The notes under the pieces: model-generated | What the model was told of the DNA's origin: nothing | The model's input: the letters and a program-made list of their open reading frames with translations, nothing else | Databases searched by the model: none | Origin: Acidobacteriota bacterium | GTDB taxonomy: Bacteria > Acidobacteriota > Thermoanaerobaculia > Multivoradales > Multivoraceae | Direction of reading: 5' to 3' | Assembly: GCA_028877275.1 (NCBI GenBank) | Contig: JAPPFP010000026.1 | Coordinates: 310,001-374,000, forward strand | Length of the DNA: 64,000 nt | Program-made: the position numbers and the translations under genes | Part shown: positions 28,768-37,353 of the stretch, one piece after another | How positions within the stretch are numbered: position 1 is the stretch's first letter | Layout: each line of letters begins with the position of its first letter

Positions 28768-30528
28768 TCAGGGAGCGGACCGGTCGCGGTCGTCCGCCGT
28801 CTCGAAGTCCTCGTCCCGGATCTGATCGTTCAGAAGCCGGAGTTGCTTGAAGTCGATGAACTCCGTCTGATCGTTCGACAGCAGATGTCCGAGGAGGTCC
28901 GGACCTTCGCCATGGCGTAGACCGGGACCTTCGGCGTGCCCGGCGCGGCCGGCCTGGAAGTCATCGACCCACGCCTCGGTTTCGGGCTGATCGAGCCACT
29001 CCACGCCCAGCATGAAGGCCAGGTCGTGTGTCCGCTGGGCCGCCTGCCTGGCGATGATCTCGAGAGCGGTCGTGAAGAAGTACACGCCGCTGGTGAGCGG
29101 TCCCAAGGCGAAGATCCGCGATTCACCCACCACCGCGCCGGCACGCGGGCGGACCTGTCCCGTCTCGAAGACGCAGTCGACGCCGCCGTACGGGTGGGGC
29201 ACGACGAGTCCGCTGGACAGCAGGTTCTTCATCAGAAGGCTGTCCGCCTGCTCGATGCGGCTGGCGAAGTCGGTGGCCGACACAAGGTACTCCACGTGCA
29301 GGGCGGCGCCAGCGGCCAGCTCGATGCGGAAGGAACCGGCCGCGGAGTCGTAGTCGAACTTCCGGGTCCCGCCCTGGACCGTCAGTTGACCGCACTTCAT
29401 CATCGCCAGCACTCTCTCCGCGTTCTCTCGCGGTATGGACGCGCGATAGGTCAGCCAGTCATTCAGCCACTCGGACATCAGTAGCTGCCTGTCGTCTTCG
29501 TGGAGGTGGTGCCATAGAAGGTCGATGTTGCGGTTCGTCGCGTACAGCACCGCCTGCCAGGGTCTGGCCCTGCCAGCGGCCAGGGCGATCTCCCGCTCGT
29601 AGTAGTCGATCGGCGACCGATCGTCGTCGACGATCTCGTCAAGAGACAGGCGGCGTCCCTCGGCGTGCTCGATTTCCCTGCCGAGCATCGCGGCGATGTC
29701 CGAGAGACGGAGTTTCGACCGCGTCTCCCGCAGAAGTCGCCGCCGCAGATCCTCGCGTTCGAGTTCCTTGAACCGGTACTTGCCGCGGTCCGCCCGTACG
29801 GCCGGCAGACGTCCGCGTCTCGAGACGCAATGGATGCTCCCCGAATGCCCCGCGGCGGCGAGGCCGAGCGCCACGTCGATCGCGGTGAGCCGGGTTCCGA
29901 TCACGCCGACGGATGCCCGCCTCGGAATCTCCTCGACCAGGCCGGCAATCGGGTAGGGGTTGTGGTGGTAGCGGGCATGATGCTGGTAGTCGTCTGTGCG
30001 GCATCGTTCAAGGTGACCCACCGCGAGGTAGACGTAACGGGCCTTGCAGTCGTCGCCTGAGCGGCTGTGTACAACGTAGTCGGCGTCGGGATCGCCGGGA
30101 GGCGAGATATCGGTTACCTCGTCGACGATCACGTCGAGGCAGAACCCGCGATCGGCGGCCTGTCGTCGGGCATGGTCGAGGAGGTCGGACAGGTACAGAC
30201 CCACCACCGGCCTGGGGATGTAGGCGCCCGCCTCGAGGTCCGCCCGCGCGACGTAGGGCTGCCACTTGGCTGGGTTCTCCTCGGCCCATTCGAGAATCCC
30301 GAAGCTGCCGCCGTAGACTCGATCGATCGCACCGCAGGTGGTGTTCATCAGGTTGCTGGGCACGTCGGGTGCGTAGGCGTTGCCGCCGTCGCAGCCGCGG
30401 GCGTCGAACAGCGCGATGGACAGGTTGGCCGTGCTCAGTCCGGCCGGAAGGTGCTCAACGATCCGGGCCGCCAGAGCAACCCCCGACGCCCCACCGCCGA
30501 TGATGGCAACCGTGTACCCCGATCTCAT
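28768..30528 (-). CDS. FAD/NAD(P)-binding oxidoreductase of the NAD_binding_9 type
   Basis: About 586 residues starting at the ATG at 30528, which has GGGAGG seven bases upstream; the in-frame ATG at 30552 does not. The N-terminal Rossmann motif is YTVAIIGGGASGVALAARIV, followed by NLMNTTCGAIDRVYG and a second nucleotide site SVGVIGTRLTAIDVALGLAA. This matches large FAD-dependent proteins with two dinucleotide folds, several of which act on siderophore or small-molecule amines, but the substrate here is unknown. It is soluble, with no signal peptide. Next on the same strand upstream is the PDZ gene; there is a gap of 113 bases. Confidence 0.8.
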   Translation of the reverse strand: MRSGYTVAIIGGGASGVALAARIVEHLPAGLSTANLSIALFDARGCDGGNAYAPDVPSNLMNTTCGAIDRVYGGSFGILEWAEENPAKWQPYVARADLEAGAYIPRPVVGLYLSDLLDHARRQAADRGFCLDVIVDEVTDISPPGDPDADYVVHSRSGDDCKARYVYLAVGHLERCRTDDYQHHARYHHNPYPIAGLVEEIPRRASVGVIGTRLTAIDVALGLAAAGHSGSIHCVSRRGRLPAVRADRGKYRFKELEREDLRRRLLRETRSKLRLSDIAAMLGREIEHAEGRRLSLDEIVDDDRSPIDYYEREIALAAGRARPWQAVLYATNRNIDLLWHHLHEDDRQLLMSEWLNDWLTYRASIPRENAERVLAMMKCGQLTVQGGTRKFDYDSAAGSFRIELAAGAALHVEYLVSATDFASRIEQADSLLMKNLLSSGLVVPHPYGGVDCVFETGQVRPRAGAVVGESRIFALGPLTSGVYFFTTALEIIARQAAQRTHDLAFMLGVEWLDQPETEAWVDDFQAGRAGHAEGPGLRHGEGPDLLGHLLSNDQTEFIDFKQLRLLNDQIRDEDFETADDRDRSAP

Positions 30529-30640
30529 AGGGAGCCTCCCTTGGGCCGGCAACCCTATCCGTTCGACCCCTCGTTGTTGAGGTTCGGCAGTCCGCGTTTA
30601 TCGGTCGCCAATCCTCCCTCCCGGGCGAGGGCGGCGCGAC

Positions 30641-31510
30641 TTACTTCTCGTTCTCGGAACGCCGCTGTTCCAGGCGCTGCTCCAACTCCGCGAGCCGCTC
30701 CTTCAGGCTCTCGAGACGGTCTTCCAGCGCCTTCATGTCGGGGCGGCGCTCGTGGAGAAAGCGCTGAAGGTGTTCGTGGCGCTCCTTCCACTCGTCGCCG
30801 TCGAAGTACTCCTGGATCTTCTCGTGCACGTTCTCGGGGCTGACGAACACGTCTACTTCTCCGTCGCCATCAAGATCTTCGCGACCGCGGAAGAAGTAGA
30901 AGGAGTTCGCCTGGAGATCGGGTCGCGGCCGCTCATCGAGGGTCGTGCTGACCGTCTCGACCTTGCCGTCGCGCCAGATCTCCATGTCGGCCGGATCTCC
31001 GGCCTCCGCCTTCCGCACCATGCTCGTCAGCTTCCGTGAACTCGTCACGTCCTCGCCGTCGAAGCGGGTGAGGATGTCGCCGACCTGGACGCCGGCCCTG
31101 GATGCCGGGCTGTCCTCCATGACGTTCGAAACCATGACTCCGCTGCCTTCGGGCACACCGAAGTGGGTTCGGAGCGGCTCGTTCAGATTGACGAGTTCGA
31201 CGCCGAGGTAGGCGCCGCCCCAATGCAGGGCGAGTGTCGGTCGGACGCCATCGGCCAGCTTCTGGAACACCTGGGCTTTCTCCTGGGCTGAGGCGGCGAG
31301 CTTCACCGCCAGCGCCTGGACATCCTTGCCATCCTCAACGACCTCGACTTGCCCGTCCCCGAGCACCATGACCCGGACCGAACGTTCTTGCTCTTCGCGT
31401 TCCTGTGCGAGGGCCGCAGAGCCCAGGCCGGCGGTGGCGATCGTGGCCAGGATTGTCACGAAAGTGAGTCGGGAGGGGAGACCGGGGACGCGGAAACTGC
31501 TCGTGGTCAT
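30641..31510 (-). CDS. Exported PDZ-domain protein of a sigma-factor operon
   Basis: A 289-residue protein with a Sec signal peptide (residues about 10-36, ending SAALAQ). A PDZ domain spans about 110-200: GAYLGVELVNLNEPLRTHFG, GSGVMVSNVMEDSPASRAGV, VGDILTRFDGEDVTSSRKL. The tail (about 250-289) is a charged coiled coil (LESLKERLAELEQRLEQRRS). No protease triad is present, so it is likely a periplasmic binding or sensor protein. The start is 11 bases from the stop of the anti-sigma-like gene; the ECF sigma gene lies before that. Together they look like an envelope-stress unit in which the PDZ domain senses misfolded proteins. That role is inferred. Confidence 0.85.
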   Translation of the reverse strand: MTTSSFRVPGLPSRLTFVTILATIATAGLGSAALAQEREEQERSVRVMVLGDGQVEVVEDGKDVQALAVKLAASAQEKAQVFQKLADGVRPTLALHWGGAYLGVELVNLNEPLRTHFGVPEGSGVMVSNVMEDSPASRAGVQVGDILTRFDGEDVTSSRKLTSMVRKAEAGDPADMEIWRDGKVETVSTTLDERPRPDLQANSFYFFRGREDLDGDGEVDVFVSPENVHEKIQEYFDGDEWKERHEHLQRFLHERRPDMKALEDRLESLKERLAELEQRLEQRRSENEK

Positions 31511-31521
31511 GACGGATGCTC

Positions 31522-31935
31522 CTATTGGATTCTGCGGCTTCCCGTAGACGCGAGGCTGACGGGAAGCGGTTCGATGTCGCGGAGGTCAAAGAGAACCTCG
31601 GTTTGGGGATTGATCGAAACCGGTACGAAGGGCTGCGTGTCCTCGGCGAGGCGGTGGAGGGACTCCAGCTCCCGGCTCAGTTCCCGGTACTCCGACCTGA
31701 GTTGTTCAAGGCTCTCCGCGGTGAACGTCGCCGGTTCGGCCGGCGCGGACTGCCGTGTCCACCAGGCGCCGGCTGCGGCCGACACGACGACGACCGCGAC
31801 GGCGGCCACGGCGAGTCTCAGACGCGGCGCGGGCTGCCGAGCCTGGTCCGTCCGCACACGGCGCAGCAGGTCGGCGGTGAAGCCGTCGGAGGCATCGACG
31901 CGGGGCAGGCGTTTCAGGTCAAGATGGTCGGTCAC
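31522..31935 (-). CDS. Single-pass membrane protein, probable anti-sigma partner
   Basis: About 137 residues from the GTG at 31935, with GGAGG nine bases upstream. A short cytoplasmic N-terminus (LPRVDASDGFTADLLRRVRT) precedes one membrane helix (LAVAAVAVVVVSAAAGAWW), then a coiled-coil periplasmic part. There is no zinc-binding HxxxCxxC motif, so it is not a ZAS-type anti-sigma factor, but position and topology fit a regulator of the sigma factor. It overlaps the sigma gene by four bases (GTGA). Confidence 0.7.
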   Translation of the reverse strand: MTDHLDLKRLPRVDASDGFTADLLRRVRTDQARQPAPRLRLAVAAVAVVVVSAAAGAWWTRQSAPAEPATFTAESLEQLRSEYRELSRELESLHRLAEDTQPFVPVSINPQTEVLFDLRDIEPLPVSLASTGSRRIQ

Positions 31936-32600
31936 TTCGATCCTCCGTTCCAGTAGTCGTGGAGGTCTTCTCTCAGCAGGTCCTTGGCGCGGTGGACTCG
32001 GGACTTGACCGTTCCCTCGCGGCACCCGAGCGCCTTGGCGATGCGGGCGTAGGGCCAGCCCTCGATCTCACGGAGCACGACGGGCGCGCGGTAGTGGAGG
32101 GGCAACCGTCGGATGGCGGCGGTGACGGCGTCGACGGCCTCGTCGCACAGTGCCGCGCCCTGCGGTGACGGCGCCGGCGACCGGAGCTTCTGCTCGGCCG
32201 CGAGCGACGGCAGCAGCCCCCTCCAGCGGGCGGCGCGGCGCTCTTCGCTGCGCAGTTGATTCGTGGCGATCCGGAACAGGAACGCCTGGAACTGGCCCCG
32301 TTCCCGGTAGCGGCCGGCCGAGCGGTAGACCCGCACGAACGCTTCCTGCGCCAGGTCTTCGGCACGCTCGCGGCTGCGGGTCATCCGGGTCAGGTAGTTC
32401 ACGAGGGGGTCCTTGTAGCGATTCACCAGGTCGGCAAAGGCCTGCTCGTCGCCGTCCTTGACGCGAGCCATGAGCGCGCCGTCTTCCAGCGCGCGGTCCA
32501 CCCTTACCGCTGCTTGGGTGGCGGTCATCTGCGCCGGGGCGCGTCGGGGTCTCGTCGTCGGCGCCGCCAGCGGGTCAGGCCTCAGCGCGGCCACTGGCAT
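31932..32600 (-). CDS. ECF-type RNA polymerase sigma factor
   Basis: A 222-residue sigma-70 family ECF protein. Region 2 reads FADLVNRYKDPLVNYLTRMT followed by RAEDLAQEAFVRVYRSAGRY, and region 4 is LREIEGWPYARIAKALGCRE then GTVKSRVHRAKDLL, the helix-turn-helix that reads the -35 element. The start at 32600 has AGGGA upstream; an alternative ATG at 32528 has none. An N-terminal Pro/Arg-rich extension of about 30 residues is unusual. It is the first gene of a minus-strand operon with the anti-sigma-like and PDZ genes, and faces the enoyl-CoA hydratase gene across a 113-base divergent promoter region. Confidence 0.92.
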   Translation of the reverse strand: MPVAALRPDPLAAPTTRPRRAPAQMTATQAAVRVDRALEDGALMARVKDGDEQAFADLVNRYKDPLVNYLTRMTRSRERAEDLAQEAFVRVYRSAGRYRERGQFQAFLFRIATNQLRSEERRAARWRGLLPSLAAEQKLRSPAPSPQGAALCDEAVDAVTAAIRRLPLHYRAPVVLREIEGWPYARIAKALGCREGTVKSRVHRAKDLLREDLHDYWNGGSK

Positions 32601-32713
32601 CTCATCCCTTGTAACGCCTGAGCGCGCGAAGTGTTCCCCGCAAGCCGCGCTCGGTCACTGCGGGCTACACTCCGGGTCTTCTGTCAAGCACCAAGGAACC
32701 TGGAGGAGCCCAC

Positions 32714-33532
32714 ATGACCGTAGCCGAGATGAAGACCGCCACCGAGCCGGAGTTCCGGGTCGACGTCCAGGATCGCGTCGCCCTGTTGACGTTCAACCGT
32801 CCGAAGAAGCTGAACGCCCTGTCCGCCGAGATCACTCAGGGTCTCCAGGAAGAAGTGCCGCGGCTGGCTGCCGACCCCGATGTCGGCGTGATCGCTCTCA
32901 CCGGCGAAGGCCGCGCCTTCTGCGCCGGCGGCGACGTTTCGGGCATGGGCGGATCGAGCGGTGCCCCAACCACCCTCGAGGAGCGCATCGACAGTCTGCG
33001 GCGCGGCCAGGAAGCCGCCTGGCTCGTCCACTCGGTGCCCAAGGTGACGATCGCCATGGTCAACGGCTTCGCGATGGGCGCCGGCCTCGGCCTGGCGGCA
33101 AGCTGCGACCTTCGGGTGGCGTCGAGCGCTGCGAAGTTCGGAACCGCCTACTCGAAGGTCGGATTCGGCGGCGACTGGGGTACGACCTGGCAGCTCACCC
33201 GGCTGGTCGGCCCGGCCGTGGCCAAGGAGCTGTTCTTCACGGCCGACATCATCGACGCCGAGGAGGCGCGCCGCATCGGTCTCGTCAACCGCATCTACGA
33301 CGCGGAGACCTTCCGCGACGAGGCGATGGAGTACGCGTCGCGGCTCGCTCACGGACCCCTTGTGAGCTACCGCTGGATGAAGGAGAACGTGAACCTCGCG
33401 GTCAACTCGGACTTCCGGTCCATCCTCGACCGCGAGGCCATCTCTCACATCCGTTGCGGTCAGACGGACGACCACAAGGAAGGCGTGACCGCGTTCATGG
33501 AGAAGCGGGCGCCCAAGTTCACGGGGCGCTGA
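32714..33532 (+). CDS. Enoyl-CoA hydratase/isomerase family protein
   Basis: A 272-residue crotonase. LTFNRPKKLNALSAEI opens the fold, GRAFCAGGDVSGMGG (about 66-80) forms the oxyanion hole with NGFAMGAGLGLAASCDLRVA (about 117-136), and KVGFGGDWGTTWQLTRLVG holds the acid/base region. The catalytic Glu pair of mitochondrial-type hydratase is not clearly kept at the second site, so an isomerase or other crotonase activity is possible. GGAGGAG lies ten bases before the ATG. A strong terminator follows the stop at 33539. Confidence 0.9.
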   Translation: MTVAEMKTATEPEFRVDVQDRVALLTFNRPKKLNALSAEITQGLQEEVPRLAADPDVGVIALTGEGRAFCAGGDVSGMGGSSGAPTTLEERIDSLRRGQEAAWLVHSVPKVTIAMVNGFAMGAGLGLAASCDLRVASSAAKFGTAYSKVGFGGDWGTTWQLTRLVGPAVAKELFFTADIIDAEEARRIGLVNRIYDAETFRDEAMEYASRLAHGPLVSYRWMKENVNLAVNSDFRSILDREAISHIRCGQTDDHKEGVTAFMEKRAPKFTGR

Positions 33533-33538
33533 CGTGAA

Positions 33539-33570
33539 AACGCCCGAAGCTCGCGCGAGCTTCGGGCGTT
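33539..33570. terminator. Bidirectional terminator hairpin
   Basis: A perfect 32-base palindrome, arms aacgcccgaagctcgc and its complement with no spacer, preceded by aaaa and ending tt. It lies seven bases after the enoyl-CoA hydratase stop and 28 bases before the stop of the convergent porin gene, and can end both transcripts. Confidence 0.8.
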
Positions 33571-33597
33571 CAGGTCGCGTTGGCGTTCCGGGGAACT

Positions 33598-34290
33598 CTA
33601 GAACGAGAAACCGATGCCGGCGAGGAAGTCGACGGGCTGCTCGGGCAGCGCGTCGCTGTCGAGCGCGTCGACGTAGCTGACGAACGCCGACCACGCACCG
33701 CCGGAGAGGCCGAGCGTCACGTTGCCGTCGTACATGCCGCCGGAAAGGCCGTCGTAGGCCGCGGCGAAGTCGTCGCCGGCGTAGCCGGCCGAGACGTCGA
33801 CGCTCCAGGCCACGGCGTCGCTCACGTCGCCGCCGAACGAGACGCCTACGTTGGCGTAGAAGTCCTTCACCTCGTCAATGTCGTAGTAGACGGAGATACT
33901 GGGGGACGCGGTCACGTCGAAGCCGAGGCTCAGGTAGACCTCGCGCGTGCCGGCGAAGGGCGTGTTCGGGAACAGGTACTCGATGAACCCGACCTCGGCG
34001 GAGACGGCGTCCGAGCCGAACCCGTAGGAGGCGGTGAGGTCGATCTCGTTGAACTCGCCGCTCATGTCGTTCGCGTCGTCGATGTCGAGGTTGCCCCAGA
34101 CATTGATCGCGAAGCCGCTGTCGTTCGATGCGGTGACCGACGGTTGCCACACGGCGCCGTCGGTGAAGGTGATGCCGCGCCAGACGTAGGCGGACGCGAA
34201 ATCGAGGCTGTATGAGGCATCGGCGGAGGCCGGCGCGGCCGCCAGGCCGAGCGCGGCCACGGTCAGGAGAATGGCTGATTTCCGGAACAT
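33598..34290 (-). CDS. TorF-family outer-membrane porin (Gcw_chp type)
   Basis: About 230 residues from the ATG at 34290 with GGAGG upstream; an open extension to 34443 lacks homology. A signal peptide (FRKSAILLTVAALGLAAAPA, cleavage about residue 23) precedes alternating beta strands typical of an outer-membrane barrel: SLDFASAYVWRGITFTDGAV, FAINVWGNLDIDD, VYLSLGFDVTA, and the C-terminal strand ending FLAGIGFSF with the terminal Phe favoured by the BAM machinery. TorF-type proteins are putative porins. It sits behind a sigma-54 promoter and next to a sigma-54 activator gene, so its expression is probably nutrient-gated. Confidence 0.82.
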   Translation of the reverse strand: MFRKSAILLTVAALGLAAAPASADASYSLDFASAYVWRGITFTDGAVWQPSVTASNDSGFAINVWGNLDIDDANDMSGEFNEIDLTASYGFGSDAVSAEVGFIEYLFPNTPFAGTREVYLSLGFDVTASPSISVYYDIDEVKDFYANVGVSFGGDVSDAVAWSVDVSAGYAGDDFAAAYDGLSGGMYDGNVTLGLSGGAWSAFVSYVDALDSDALPEQPVDFLAGIGFSF

Positions 34291-34340
34291 TGGGGTAGAA
34301 CCTCCTTGAAAGGGCAAATTGCCGGTTACGCGGCTTGAGT

Positions 34341-34356
34341 AGCAACACAGGTGCCA
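34341..34356 (-). promoter_or_regulatory. Sigma-54 promoter of the TorF-type porin gene
   Basis: On the minus strand TGGCACCTGTGTTGCT matches the sigma-54 -24/-12 consensus (TGGCAC, five bases, TTGCW) exactly. Transcription should start near 34330, about 40 bases before the porin ATG at 34290. An activator of the sigma-54 class is encoded just upstream. Confidence 0.85.
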
Positions 34357-34457
34357 ACGATGCGCTTCCAGCCCATCCTCTGTCGGCAACCTGTTCCCAC
34401 TCAGGGTTTTTCCTTCCGTGTACTGCCTCCCCGAAGGCCTCACGCGAAGCAGATTGA

Positions 34458-34471
34458 CTACAAATTTGTAG
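34458..34471. promoter_or_regulatory. Palindrome CTACAAATTTGTAG, candidate activator-binding site
   Basis: A perfect 14-base palindrome about 100 bases upstream of the -24 element, the usual distance for an enhancer site bound by a sigma-54 activator. It lies between the activator gene and the porin promoter. Confidence 0.5.
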
Positions 34472-34529
34472 CAGACGGGGTTGCGGCAGACAAACCTGAT
34501 CCCCTCCGGACGCCGCCCCTGAGGGCATC

Positions 34530-36188
34530 TCAGTTGGCGTAACGGCTGGGGTCGATGCCGTACTTCTTGATCTTGTAGCCGGTGATCCGGGGCGTGGTGC
34601 GCAGCTTGCGCGAGGCGGCGGCGATGTTGCCGCGGGCGCTCTTGAGGGCGTCGCGCAACAGATCCCGCTCGTAGTTCTCGACCAGGTACTGGAAGCTCCC
34701 CGGGGGCTCGGTGCCGGAGCTTTCCGCGGTCTGGAGAGTCGGCGGCAGATGGTGGGGATGGATGACGTCGTCCCTTGCCACGAGGACGGCGCGCTCGATG
34801 CAGCTTTCCAGCTCGCGGACGTTGCCGGGCCAGTGGTAGCTCATCAGCATGTCGATCACGGCGCTCGAGAGCCGGCGCACGTTGCCGCCGTTCACGCGCG
34901 CATAGCGCTCGAGAAAGAAGTCGGCCAGTTGGACGATGTCCGACTTGCGCTTGCGCAGCGGCGGCACGTGGATCGGGAAGACGTTCAGGCGGTAGAACAG
35001 GTCCTCGCGGAACGCGCCGTTCACGGTCATCGCGGACAGGTCCTTGTTCGTCGCGGCGATGATCCGCACGTCCGCCCGCAGGGTCCGCGTGCCGCCGACC
35101 CGCTCGAACTCGCGTTCCTGCAGCACGCGCAGCATCTTGATCTGGATCAGGAGCGGCACGTCGCCAACCTCGTCGAGGAAGATCGTGCCGGTGTGGGCGA
35201 GTTCGAAGCGGCCCTTCCGTTGCTGGATCGCGCCGGTGAAGGCGCCGCGTTCGTGCCCGAACAGTTCGCTCTCGATCACGCCATCAGGAAGCGCCGCGCA
35301 GTGGACCTTGACGAATGGCCGGTCCGAACGAGCGCTGTTGTAGTGGATGGCCTGGGCGACGAGTTCCTTGCCGGTGCCGGTCTCACCCGTGATCAGGACG
35401 CTCGTGTTGCTGCTCGAGACTGTCGCGATCTGGTCGTAGACCTCCTGCATCTCGTGCGAGTTGCCGACGATGTTCGCGGGCCGGAAGCGGTCGCGGAGCT
35501 GGGCCCGCAGACGCTCGTTCTCCTCCTCGAGCTGCTCTCTCTCCTCCTCCGCGGTGCGGCGGAGCTTGACCGCCTGGGCGATCAGCGAGCCCGCGATCAG
35601 GAGCAGACGAACGTCGTCGTTCAGGTCGTGGTCCGGGTCGTAGGTTCGGTCGACGCTCAGCGCACCGTAGGTCTCGTTGCCGGTGCGGATGGGCACGCAG
35701 AGAAAGGAGACTTCCGCGCTCTTGCCGCGCCGGGTGCGGTCCAGGAAGGTCTCGGACTCGCTGGTCTTCGGGATCACCCGGGGCTCACCCGTCTCGATCA
35801 CCTGGCCGGTCACACCTTCGCCGAGGCGGTAGCGGGCTTCCGCGATCTGTTCGCCGCTCAATCCGTGGGCGACCTCGATCCGGATCTCGCCGGTCTTCCG
35901 GTTGAGCAGTGTGATCGTGCCGTGTTTCAGGTTCAGGTGCTCGGCCAGGGTCTCGAGCGCGGGCCGCGTGACGTCGCGCAGCTCGAGGCTCTCGCCGAGT
36001 GTCTGACTCAGCCGGTAGAGGAGCTCGAGTTCCCTGGGTTCGCGTGAGTTCACAACGGGCCAGCCCATCCCCGCGGTCGTCGAGAAGAAGCTCGCCGCGG
36101 AATCGCGTTCGCCCTCTCCCTCGTTCGACGGCGAAACGTGCGTTGCCTTGAGCGCGGATCCTGTCACAGCCCGGGTCCGGTCGGTCAT
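34530..36188 (-). CDS. Sigma-54-dependent activator with GAF sensor domain, NifA-like
   Basis: About 552 residues from the ATG at 36188 (AAGGA upstream). A GAF domain (about 50-215; TITLLNRKTGEIRIEVAHGL, YGALSVDRTYDP) is followed by a coiled-coil linker, then the AAA+ domain: NIVGNSHEMQEVYDQIA, Walker A GETGTGKE near 267, the sigma-54 contact loop GAFTGA near 314, and GTIFLDEVGDVPLLIQIKML. The C-terminal Fis-type helix-turn-helix (ARGNIAAASRKLRTTPRITG) ends at KYGIDPSRYAN. Such proteins melt sigma-54 promoters after binding upstream sites; the obvious nearby target is the porin promoter at 34341-34356. The GAF ligand is unknown and no nitrogenase genes are in the window, so NifA-like is structural only. 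Confidence 0.9.
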   Translation of the reverse strand: MTDRTRAVTGSALKATHVSPSNEGEGERDSAASFFSTTAGMGWPVVNSREPRELELLYRLSQTLGESLELRDVTRPALETLAEHLNLKHGTITLLNRKTGEIRIEVAHGLSGEQIAEARYRLGEGVTGQVIETGEPRVIPKTSESETFLDRTRRGKSAEVSFLCVPIRTGNETYGALSVDRTYDPDHDLNDDVRLLLIAGSLIAQAVKLRRTAEEEREQLEEENERLRAQLRDRFRPANIVGNSHEMQEVYDQIATVSSSNTSVLITGETGTGKELVAQAIHYNSARSDRPFVKVHCAALPDGVIESELFGHERGAFTGAIQQRKGRFELAHTGTIFLDEVGDVPLLIQIKMLRVLQEREFERVGGTRTLRADVRIIAATNKDLSAMTVNGAFREDLFYRLNVFPIHVPPLRKRKSDIVQLADFFLERYARVNGGNVRRLSSAVIDMLMSYHWPGNVRELESCIERAVLVARDDVIHPHHLPPTLQTAESSGTEPPGSFQYLVENYERDLLRDALKSARGNIAAASRKLRTTPRITGYKIKKYGIDPSRYAN

Positions 36189-36270
36189 AAATGTTCCTTG
36201 CAGCAAGAATCGAGCCGAGCTGCGGCGGCATGCATCGCAGCCTGCCGCGATAGCTTCGAACTTGCCTCCC

Positions 36271-37353
36271 ATGAACGATCCAACGCCCAAGTCCCCGGAG
36301 GGAGCGCGCCGCCCGGCCGAGTTCGCCGACGGGAAGGGACTGGAACCGCTCGCGCCGCTCGATCTGAGTGCCGTCGGTTCCTTCTCGGACCTGCTCGCGG
36401 CGATGAAGTCGACTTCCTTCGGCGGCCGTCAGCTTGGCGAGGCGGCGGACGTGCTCCAGGAGATGGTGGTGGATCCGGACTGCCTGGTCGTTGGCACCTT
36501 CACCGGCGCGATGACGGCGGCGAAGCAGGGCCTGGTCCTGTGCGACATGATCGACCACGGCCTTCTCGACGCGATCGTCTGCACGGGGGCGCTGATGGTC
36601 CATGGCTTCGTCGAGTCCGCCGGGATGATCCACTTCAAGGCGCCGGCAGGCACGCTCGATGACCGCGCCGCCTACTACTCCGGCTACGACCGGATCTACG
36701 ACACGCTGGAACTGGAGAGCAACCTGGATCGGGTCGAGTTGATCGTGCACTCGGTGCTGGAGCAGTGGCCCGAGGGCGAGGTCGCCTGCTCGCGCCTGCT
36801 GAACGAGGCGTTCGGGCGGTGGCTGACCGAAGCGGAGGGGGACGTCTCGACGGTCCGCGGCGTCTTGTCCTCGGCATGGCGCCACGGGGTGCCCGTCTAC
36901 GTGCCCGCGTTCACCGACTCCGAGATCGGGCTCGACTTCGCGCTCTTCAACCGGGCCAGGGAGCGTCAGGGACTGGCGCCGATCCGCTTCGACCCGTTCC
37001 TCGACCTGGAGCACTACACCGAGCTGGCGGCGGGGGCGAAGCGGCTCGGCATCTTCACCGTGGGCGGCGGTGTGCCCCGGAACTGGGCGCAGCAGGTGGC
37101 GCCGTACCTGGAGGCGGCGGCGCGTCGGGCGGGAGAGGACGCGCCTCCCCAGCGCTTCCGTTACGGCGTTCGGATCTGCCCCGAGCCGGAGCACTGGGGC
37201 GGTCTCTCGGGCTGCGGCTACAGCGAGGGGGTGTCGTGGGGCAAGTTCGTCCCGGTCGAGGAGGGCGGCCGCTTCGCGGAGGTCCCCGCCGACGCCACGC
37301 TGGTGTGGCCGCTGCTCGTGGCCGGCGTGCTGGAGCGGATGGACTTGCGCTAA
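36271..37353 (+). CDS. Deoxyhypusine synthase-family protein
   Basis: About 360 residues, start at ATG 36271. The fold-specific features are VGTFTGAMTAAKQGLVLCDM, DAIVCTGALMVHGFVE, FTVGGGVPRNWAQQV and the active-site lysine in GVSWGKF at residue 325, matching the human EAVSWGKI loop. In eukaryotes and archaea this enzyme modifies eIF5A with spermidine. Bacteria lack eIF5A; bacterial homologues include homospermidine-synthase-like and unknown activities. The catalytic Lys and NAD-binding glycine loop are kept, so a spermidine-dependent reaction is plausible. It faces the YbjQ-like gene, and their stops overlap by four bases. Confidence 0.85.
   Translation: MNDPTPKSPEGARRPAEFADGKGLEPLAPLDLSAVGSFSDLLAAMKSTSFGGRQLGEAADVLQEMVVDPDCLVVGTFTGAMTAAKQGLVLCDMIDHGLLDAIVCTGALMVHGFVESAGMIHFKAPAGTLDDRAAYYSGYDRIYDTLELESNLDRVELIVHSVLEQWPEGEVACSRLLNEAFGRWLTEAEGDVSTVRGVLSSAWRHGVPVYVPAFTDSEIGLDFALFNRARERQGLAPIRFDPFLDLEHYTELAAGAKRLGIFTVGGGVPRNWAQQVAPYLEAAARRAGEDAPPQRFRYGVRICPEPEHWGGLSGCGYSEGVSWGKFVPVEEGGRFAEVPADATLVWPLLVAGVLERMDLR

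Noticed and set aside
34749..36047. A 432-codon plus-strand frame over the sigma-54 activator gene
   Set aside because: Antisense shadow; the activator has intact GAF, AAA+ and Fis motifs.
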